From Macrolepiota albuminosa (lineage: Eukaryota; Basidiomycota; Agaricomycetes; Agaricales; Agaricaceae): a DNA stretch of 64,000 nucleotides. Location: positions 1,749,205-1,813,204 of the forward strand of contig JAMWFC010000051.1 in the NCBI GenBank assembly GCA_027475525.1, in the 5' to 3' direction. Positions 57,605 through 64,000 of the stretch are shown piece by piece. The first letter of the stretch is position 1, and every line of letters starts with the position of its first letter. A program made the translations under genes and the position numbers. The notes beneath the pieces were generated by a model that saw only the letters and a program-made list of their open reading frames with translations, searched no databases and was not told where the DNA came from.

Positions 57605-60600
57605 TCAACTCTGGAAACCCTTAAATGCTCCTTGGTATGGCCAAGGTGGCGTTTGCACGTTGGCGGTATGTTCAGCCGCAAACGTGCCAGACTTCATTTG
57701 AGCAAAAACATTAGCGGGTGAAGTATTATTAGTCATAGACGAAGTATTGGGGAGTGGCGGAACAGGGGGAGGGGTGTTGTTGAATGAAGGATTGTTAAAT
57801 GGAGATTGGCCGAAATTGGGATTAAATCCTGTAAATTCTGTGCGATGTGAGATGCGTATAGAAGGTACACAGAAAGTTACGCACGGTTCTGTAAAGGAGT
57901 GATTGGGCTCGAAGGTTGTATAGTGCCGAAACTGTTTAGAGTCATTCCAGTTGGCTGAGACATCAAAGGATGTGCAGGGGAAAATCCAGTAGGTTGTGGG
58001 TTCAAGAAGGAAGGCGAAATGTTGTTTGAAAATGGAGAATCAAAGGATGTGCAGGGGAAAATCCAGTAGGTTGTGGGTTCAAGAAGGAAGGCGAAATGTT
58101 GTTTGAAAATGGAGAGACGAAGACGGTGCTCGGGTTGGGATCATGCCAGTAAAACCAGTTTGCGTGGGTATCAAAGGTTGTAATAAGGCCTGATTCGCAG
58201 GAACTGGTGCGAACGGGCCACGGGGGCCATTGTAAGGCGCTGCTTGTTGCGGAGGGCTAACTAGAGGCACCTGGAGAAGCTGGCCCATTGGGGTCGGTGA
58301 AGAGCCCATACCGAGACCCCCTTGGAAGCTAGGAGGAATTGCAACAGGAGGCGACACTGGAGGAGGCTGAACTGGAGTTCCTTGTTTTCGCATCTCCCCA
58401 TATTGAGCAAGTCTCTTGAAAACATCATCTTCAGTCGTATTTGCAAGGTTGTGGCCGGAGGTTGCTGGAGGTGGAGCTGTCGTTGGCGTCGATGAAGGAG
58501 CGGGAATAGTCGCAGGTGGAGCTGCTGCGGAAGCAGAAGTTCCAACCGTCGAAGTAGCGACCGGTGATTGCGCAGGTGGAACAGAGGGAGCACGCGGGGC
58601 GGGGGTTCCAACAAGAGGCTTCGTCGAGCTAGGACGATTTGTCCAAGCGTCATCATCAAAACCACTCACGTTTGGTGCTGCGGAGTTGGAACGAGGAACA
58701 TTGGGGGTGGTAGATGACGCTGGCGCGCTTGCAGGCGTTGAAACCTGTGGGGACGACGTCCGCTGTATGGCATCAGTTGTTGTCGATATCGCTGAAATCG
58801 CGTTTAGATCAACAGCCGCGGGAGGCATACTTTTACTAGGGACGGGTCGACCACGACGAGTTTGAGTCTTCAGCACACCTCCCGGGCCAGCCGCAAATAG
58901 ATTTGGAGCTGGTGCTCGCGCTCCTGACTCTTGGGCCTGTAACTTCCGTGCTAATTCTTCATCACGAAGGACCTGTTCTTGTATGTACGCGCTTGGTTTG
59001 TAAAGGTTATCCGTTGGTTTTCGCTTTTCAATGGCTTTCTTTATCCGGATGATATCACCTTCTCGTACACCCAACAAGCGCATAGTCTCGTCTGTTATGT
59101 CTTGTATTATAGATTCATCAAGTTTATCCTTCTCAAATGCAGCAGCGTATCGAGTGCAATCGTCCAAATCGCATCCTGCAGATAGGAAGAAATCGAACCA
59201 GTCAATCTTCGGAGCAGCTTTAGGAGGGGCAGACCGTGACGCAGTCTGCCCTGGCCGAGAAAGTGCAAGGGGCACATCATCCTCCGACACTTGTCTGGTC
59301 TCTGGTGGTCGTGATTTCTTCTTACTCATAAGACGCTCGATATATTTCATATCTTCGAGAGACATCTTCTCAGAGGGTACCTCCACAATAACTCCATTCA
59401 CCTTGTGTAGCCTGAGCTTGCCATTGCTGAATCGAGAGACATCTTCTCAGAGGGTACCTCCACAATAACTCCATTCACCTTGTGTAGCCTGAGCTTGCCA
59501 TTGCTGAAACCTACAAAGGCAGCTTCGACACGGAACTGACCAGTACGGTCGTGCCAAATTCGTGTTTGATCCGGAGAAGGTCCTAATAAATGTGACTTCA
59601 CCAAAAAAAATACTATAATGTATTGTACTGACGATTGATCTCTCCGATGGCTTACCCAAGCTGGAACTCTGCTTATTTTGGCTTGTAGTCTTCTTCTGCT
59701 CGCTGTCGAGGTGAAAGCGCGTTACTACGACAGTTTTGAGAAAAAAAATCAAATGCTTACGCGACTGGCGGTGACGATACTCGAGAGGCTGCCTCCATAC
59801 GTCGCCTACGCTCAAGCTCCGCAGCTTCAGCTGCCTCGTTGGCTCGTCTTCGAGCATCCGCCTTCTTCTTGGCTTGCTCTTCTCTCAGTCTCTCTTGTTC
59901 TCTTTGCTCTTTGGCTGCGCGTTCTGCTTCAACTCGTTGCCGCTCTGCCTCGGCCGCTGCATCTCCATCTTCCTCTTCTTCAGGAGGCGGAGAGGGCGGC
60001 GGAGTAGGTGCTCTCGTTGCCTTCGTAGTGGCGCTGCATCTCCATCTTCCTCTTCTTCAGGAGGCGGAGAGGGCGGCGGAGTAGGTGCTCTCGTTGCCTT
60101 CGTAGTGGAAGAGGAGGCGGCGGATACAGATAGCTAGATCAAGTTAGTAAGACGAGATAAACATGTACAAAAAAGTGGAATCACCTCGATATAAGAAGCG
60201 GGCACAACACCTTCCTTCCCTCTAGAATTGCGGCACTTCCACCATCATCTCCATCTTTTTCCAGGATAATGAGTTGTTCGCCTTCCGATACCGACAATTC
60301 ATCAACACCATCGGCGACGAAGTCATACAAAGCCGCACCGGCCTCCCCATCATGCATGGAGTGGTCGTTTTCATTGATCCCGTTCGCATGGGCTTCTCAT
60401 CCTCTTCAGGCTCTGAAGATGTCCCAGCGTCATCGCGAGATGGAATAATCACAGGAGAACTATTTGAAAAATGGACGAAACAGCTGTGTTTGCGGACAGA
60501 TTTGTGAACGTGGTCATCAATGCGAGAATAAAGAATAGACCTATTAGAAGTTGGAACGATTGTTTGCGGCAGTTGTGTTGACCCGTGTACTACATGAAAG

Positions 60601-61502
60601 GGTAACCGGCGGTAGTAGAATTTCAGATGAGTAACATGGGTTTCTTCGGAACCGTACGTCCGCAGTTTGCCACTTTTGTACAGGAGTCTGTCGAGGGCGT
60701 GGTGGCAAAGACTTTAAATGAAGAGTGTAAACATACCTTGTCAGATTCGCTAGCGAAGAAAACAGCACCATTGCCTACTCCTAATGTCCCCTTCTTCTTC
60801 TTGCCCTTCTTGTCAACCTCTGACACAGACCAAGTTGTAATTCCATCTGCTGTTACTCTCGCAGCAGCGACGCGATCGGCAGGGTCAACATAGGTACTAA
60901 TAGGGCGTGGGGACTAACGAGAATAAGTGACATGCAACGGAAAGGCGTCTTGACGTACCGAAGGAGGTACAACGATCCGATGCGAAGACCCTACAGTCTC
61001 TTCAGTGTAAGGTTCGACGTAATTGCCAGGAACGAATCCCGCTTTCCCTCCTTCCTTTTCGCTTTGGGCGAGTATCCAATCCTCTGTCTCAAAGACGAGC
61101 AAAATCTCGTCTTCTTGAACAGATAATTCTCCATCAGCAGCGGCTTCATATTCGTACAGAACTTTGACTTTGGAAGTATGTTCAGCCTAAGAACAAAGAT
61201 GAATGAATATTATCGTAGCATGGTACGCATGGGTGGCAGACCTGTTCGACATAGGCAGCCGGAACGAGCCCAACAGGAGCATTGTCATCTTGTGGATCCC
61301 CTTTAACCTTGACCTTCCACCAACTGTGACGGTAAATCTATGCCAAAATCCGGGGTACGGAAGTAGGGACGTACTCATCATCAACCCGTTCCTTCAGGAA
61401 CAGAATTTGGCCCTCAGTGATAGCTATCTCATCTTCTGACTGAGGTTTGTAGTCATATGAAGCCTTGAGAACAGCCAGGTATTGTTCATGTCCGGGGGAC
61501 AT
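57605..61502 (-). CDS. SLA1: Sla1-like endocytic actin-patch adaptor
   Basis: Adaptor linking cargo (NPFxD signals), clathrin and actin regulators at endocytic sites. ATG 61502 begins MSPGHEQYLAVLKASYDYKP. In order: SH3-1 (ASYDYKPQSEDEIAITEG, then WWKVKVKGDPQD), SH3-2 (VLYEYEAAADGELSVQEDE, GKAGFVPGNYVEP), SH3-3 around 60.2-60.4 kb (ELSVSEGEQLIIL), and a charged Ala/Glu/Arg coiled coil near 59.8-60.1 kb. The SHD1 domain follows (WHDRTGQFRVEAAFVGFSNGK), then the SAM-like SHD2 (WFDFFLSAGCDLDDC). A long Pro/Thr/Ala-rich tail with Pro-Gly-Phe/Asn repeats ends at GAFKGFQS. Three 77-bp duplications (57962, 59355 and 59955) break the frame. The order SH3-SH3-SH3-SHD1-SHD2-repeat tail is that of Sla1. 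Confidence 0.9.
57962..58115 (-). repeat. exact 77-bp tandem duplication 4 (in SLA1)
   Basis: 57962-58038 equals 58039-58115, in the repeat-rich C-terminal tail. Flanking bases differ immediately outside the unit, so the match is exactly 77. Confidence 0.97.
59355..59508 (-). repeat. exact 77-bp tandem duplication 5 (in SLA1 SHD1)
   Basis: 59355-59431 equals 59432-59508. It duplicates the segment coding HKVNGVIVEVPSEKMSL and forces a frameshift inside SHD1; one copy gives the normal PSEKMSLEDMKYIERL. Confidence 0.97.
59955..60108 (-). repeat. exact 77-bp tandem duplication 6 (in SLA1 charged region)
   Basis: 59955-60031 equals 60032-60108, in the PPPSPPPEEEEDGDAA segment. With one copy it reads on into AEAERQRVEAERAAKEQ. 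Confidence 0.97.
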
Positions 61503-61784
61503 GGTGGGTTTACTACGAGAATGTACGTGATCAAGACAGCAGTTGAATTGATTGATCACACTGGCTCATCAAAAAAGGATTAGAGTCAATTTCATAGATA
61601 ATTTCTCAAAGCAGATCCAGGTCATTACTGACCATGAAGGCGACAGCTGACCAGTAACTCTTAGAAACTGCTGCGCCTTCAAAGGATCAGTTTTGAATCG
61701 TATATTATGTATCGGGGCCGGATAAGAATGATAAAAGATTTGAGCAATTTTGCTTCTCATCCATCATCTACCACCACCTTGATC

Positions 61785-63855
61785 ATGAGCAAGCTTAATG
61801 CCGGTGCCTTTGAATTCGTCCCTGGAAAACGATTCACCATCCCCCAAGAGCAGTCTGCTCCTCCTCCAATAGATCGTCCAGAACAGACTGAGGCTCCTCC
61901 TCCTCCGCCCACCATCTCTCTCAACATCGGCGGTGCAAAGCCTACTCCTGTCCCTCCGGTTTCTACTCCAGAGTTTTCCAAGAATGAGGTGAAAAAAACT
62001 ACCGTCCTTGCATCTACGCCTACACCAGCAACTACATCCAAACCTTCTACACCGACTCCTGTGCCCTCGAAGACATTTTCAACTCAAAAGTCTAAAACTG
62101 ATACAGCAGCCATCGCAAAGGAAGTAGAAACTGTAGCAGACCAGGCTGTTCTTGACGATCTGTATGGCCAGGGTAATGTCCGATTCTCTCAACTTTATGG
62201 CTCTCCATCTCATCTACCGTCGTAGTCAAAGAACATCTCAATATCGTTTTCATTGGTCATGTTGATGCTGGGAAGAGCACGATGGGCGGAAACCTGTTAT
62301 ATATTACGGGTATGGTGGATAAACGCACCATGGAAAAATATGAACGGGAAGCCAAAGAGCTTGGGCGTGAATCCTGGTACCTCAGCTGGGCTCTTGACTC
62401 TACGCCACAAGAGAGGAACAAGGGGAAAACAGTAGAAGTGGGCCGGGCCTACTTCGAAACTGATAAGCGCAGATATACTATTCTTGACGCCCCTGGACAC
62501 AAGACTTTCGTCCCCTCCATGATCTCCGGTGCGGCTCAGGCTGATGTTGCGGTTCTCGTCATCTCAGCCCGTAAGGGAGAGTTTGAAACTGGCTTCGAAA
62601 AGGGCGGCCAAACGAGAGAACACATCATGTTGGTAAAGACGGCTGGTGTTTCCAGGGTTGTGATTGTCATCAACAAGATGGATGACTCTACGGTTGGGTG
62701 GGAGAAGGCTCGATACGATGAGATAAAGGAGAAACTGACACCGTTCGTCAAAGCGGCTGGGTTCAACCCAAAGACAGATGTCACTTTCCTTCCCATATCT
62801 GCGTTCAAGGGTGTTAACCTGAAAGATCGCGCACCCAAGAATGTGTGCCCTTGGTGGGAGTAAGTCCATTGTGCTGAAATCTTCCAATGACGATTGTTGT
62901 TGACGTTGCATGTTTCCTTCAGTGGGCCTTCGTTCCTTGAGCATCTTGATATCATGCCGATGGTTGACCGCAGAATCAATGGGCCTGTCATGATGCCCGT
63001 CTCCGAGAAGTACAAGGATATGGGCACTGTTGTTGTTGGAAAAGTCGAATCAGGTCTTCTGCGCAGAGGCGATCACCTTCTTCTGATGCCTAACAGGGAT
63101 GAGGTTGAGGTTGCTGCCATTTATAACGAGGTAGAGTCTGAGGTTCCAAAAGCGCTCTGTGGTGACAATGTCCGTGTTCGCCTACGTGGTGTCGAAGACG
63201 AAGATATTAGTCCCGGATTCGTCTTGACAAGCCCTTCTAAACCTATTCATGCTGTTCGTCAATTCGAGGCTCAACTCGCCATCCTTGAGCACAAGAATAT
63301 TATCTGTGCTGGTTACTCTGCAGTAATGCATATACACACACTGTCAGAAGAGGTTACATTGCCTGTATGTCCTTGCCTCTCAGTGTTTGTCCCATTGATG
63401 CCGATGTCAGAGATCTAGGCCCTTTTACACTATTACGACAAGGCTACAGGCCGCAAGTCTAGGAAACCTCCACAATTTGCTAAGAAAGGCTAGTATGACA
63501 TCAACCATTCAATTATCATGTTCTAATTGCTCTTGAAAAACAGGTCAAAAGATCGTCGCACTTATAGAAACTACTGCACCTGTTTGTGTCGAAAGATTCA
63601 TTGATTATCCCCAACTCGGTCGTTTTACTCTACGTGACGAGGGTATGTACTCTATTGAATTTTCGTTTCCCAGCCTTACTTTCTCACCCTCAGGTCGGAC
63701 GATAGCAATTGGAAAGGTAAGATTCCTGTATCTGGTTCGTGATCTGCTCGCCCAACTTTTTGTAGATTACCAAACTCGTTGAGAGTGGGACAATCCTTGA
63801 GGAGGTTACAGATGGCGTTGGAAATCTTTCTGTTGGAGCGACTGCTGCAACTTAA
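61785..63855 (+). CDS. SUP35: Translation termination factor eRF3 (Sup35)
   Basis: GTPase that works with eRF1 to release peptides at stop codons. Exons 61785-62172, 62226-62859, 62923-63364, 63419-63488, 63544-63642, 63694-63716 (23 nt) and 63766-63855, 581 residues. The N-terminal 130 residues are Pro/Thr-rich and disordered, with no Gln/Asn-rich prion region. They start with a PAM2 motif, KLNAGAFEFVPG, which would bind poly(A)-binding protein. G boxes: GHVDAGKST (G1), ILDAPGHKTFVPSMI (G3), VINKMDD (G4) and PISAFKG (G5). The C-terminal barrels end GTILEEVTDGVGNLSVG. Intron 4 (63489-63543) must use a GC donor. An in-frame ATG at 61707 is possible but lies before the PAM2-type start. Confidence 0.95.
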
Positions 63856-63860
63856 ATGGC

Positions 63861-64000
63861 TTACTACTTCTACTGAATGCTCTCGCTAGCGCAAGGAAAA
63901 TCAACGGAACTTTTTCTCTCAACATAATTTCCGAAAATTACTACTTCTACTGAATGCTCTCGCTAGCGCAAGGAAAATCAACGGAACTTTTTCTCTCAAC
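63861..64000 (+). repeat. 77-bp tandem duplication 7, second copy cut by window end
   Basis: 63861-63937 recurs from 63938; 63 of 77 bases are visible before the window ends, all identical. It lies just after the SUP35 stop, in the 3' UTR. Confidence 0.9.

Noticed and set aside
51910..63937. The 77-bp duplications as a minisatellite or transposon footprint family
   Set aside because: The seven units are unrelated in sequence and share only their exact length; each copy is the local gene sequence.

Overview
The window is gene-dense nuclear DNA of a filamentous basidiomycete, most likely an agaricomycete. The signs are about 30 protein genes split by introns of roughly 45-75 nt, short intergenic gaps, and fungal-specific content: chitin synthase, an Skt5/Chs4-type Sel1 protein, Sla1, a ceramide synthase, an Spo12-like protein and a fungal BTB protein. 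Nothing viral, plasmid-like, CRISPR-like or secondary-metabolite-like was seen.

Layout. 0-16.8 kb: 3' end of an FMC1-like gene, Sua5, an HMG-box factor, a DUF302 protein, DEAD-box helicase Dbp8, a BTB protein, Mob1, a DJ-1/Hsp31 protein, a U1A/U2B''-type snRNP protein, ceramide synthase, Snf7 and the phosphatase Nem1. 17-26 kb: two related allantoate-permease-type MFS genes flank an AlaX-like tRNA-editing protein and a RING protein. 26-31 kb: a GH2 beta-mannosidase with very small exons, then a Rheb GTPase. 31-32.8 kb: no recognised gene. 32.8-45.4 kb: Skt5/Chs4-like protein, Spo12-like protein, Pol III subunit Rpc9, a second RING protein, chitin synthase, a GST-like protein and COQ10. 45.4-49 kb: low gene density, holding an inverted repeat, a six-knuckle Gis2/CNBP protein and a decayed 14-3-3 copy. 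49-64 kb: deoxyhypusine synthase, the Arf-GEF Sec7, Sla1 and eRF3/Sup35.

These genes do not form one pathway. Loose themes are cell wall and polarised growth (chitin synthase, Skt5, Sla1, Sec7, Mob1, Rheb), membrane and lipid work (ceramide synthase, Nem1, Snf7, COQ10) and translation fidelity (Sua5, AlaX-like, deoxyhypusine synthase, eRF3).

The strongest unexpected signal is technical. Seven perfect head-to-tail duplications, each exactly 77 bp, lie between 51.9 and 64.0 kb. They cut through Sec7 and Sla1 reading frames, and collapsing each to one copy restores them. That is what unmerged contig overlaps from a k=77 de Bruijn assembly would look like. Biologically notable points are six inferred GC-AG introns, exons of 9, 13, 15 and 25 nt, a PAM2 motif in eRF3, the inverted repeat upstream of COQ10 and the 14-3-3 relic. 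Exon models were made by hand from splice signals and family conservation.
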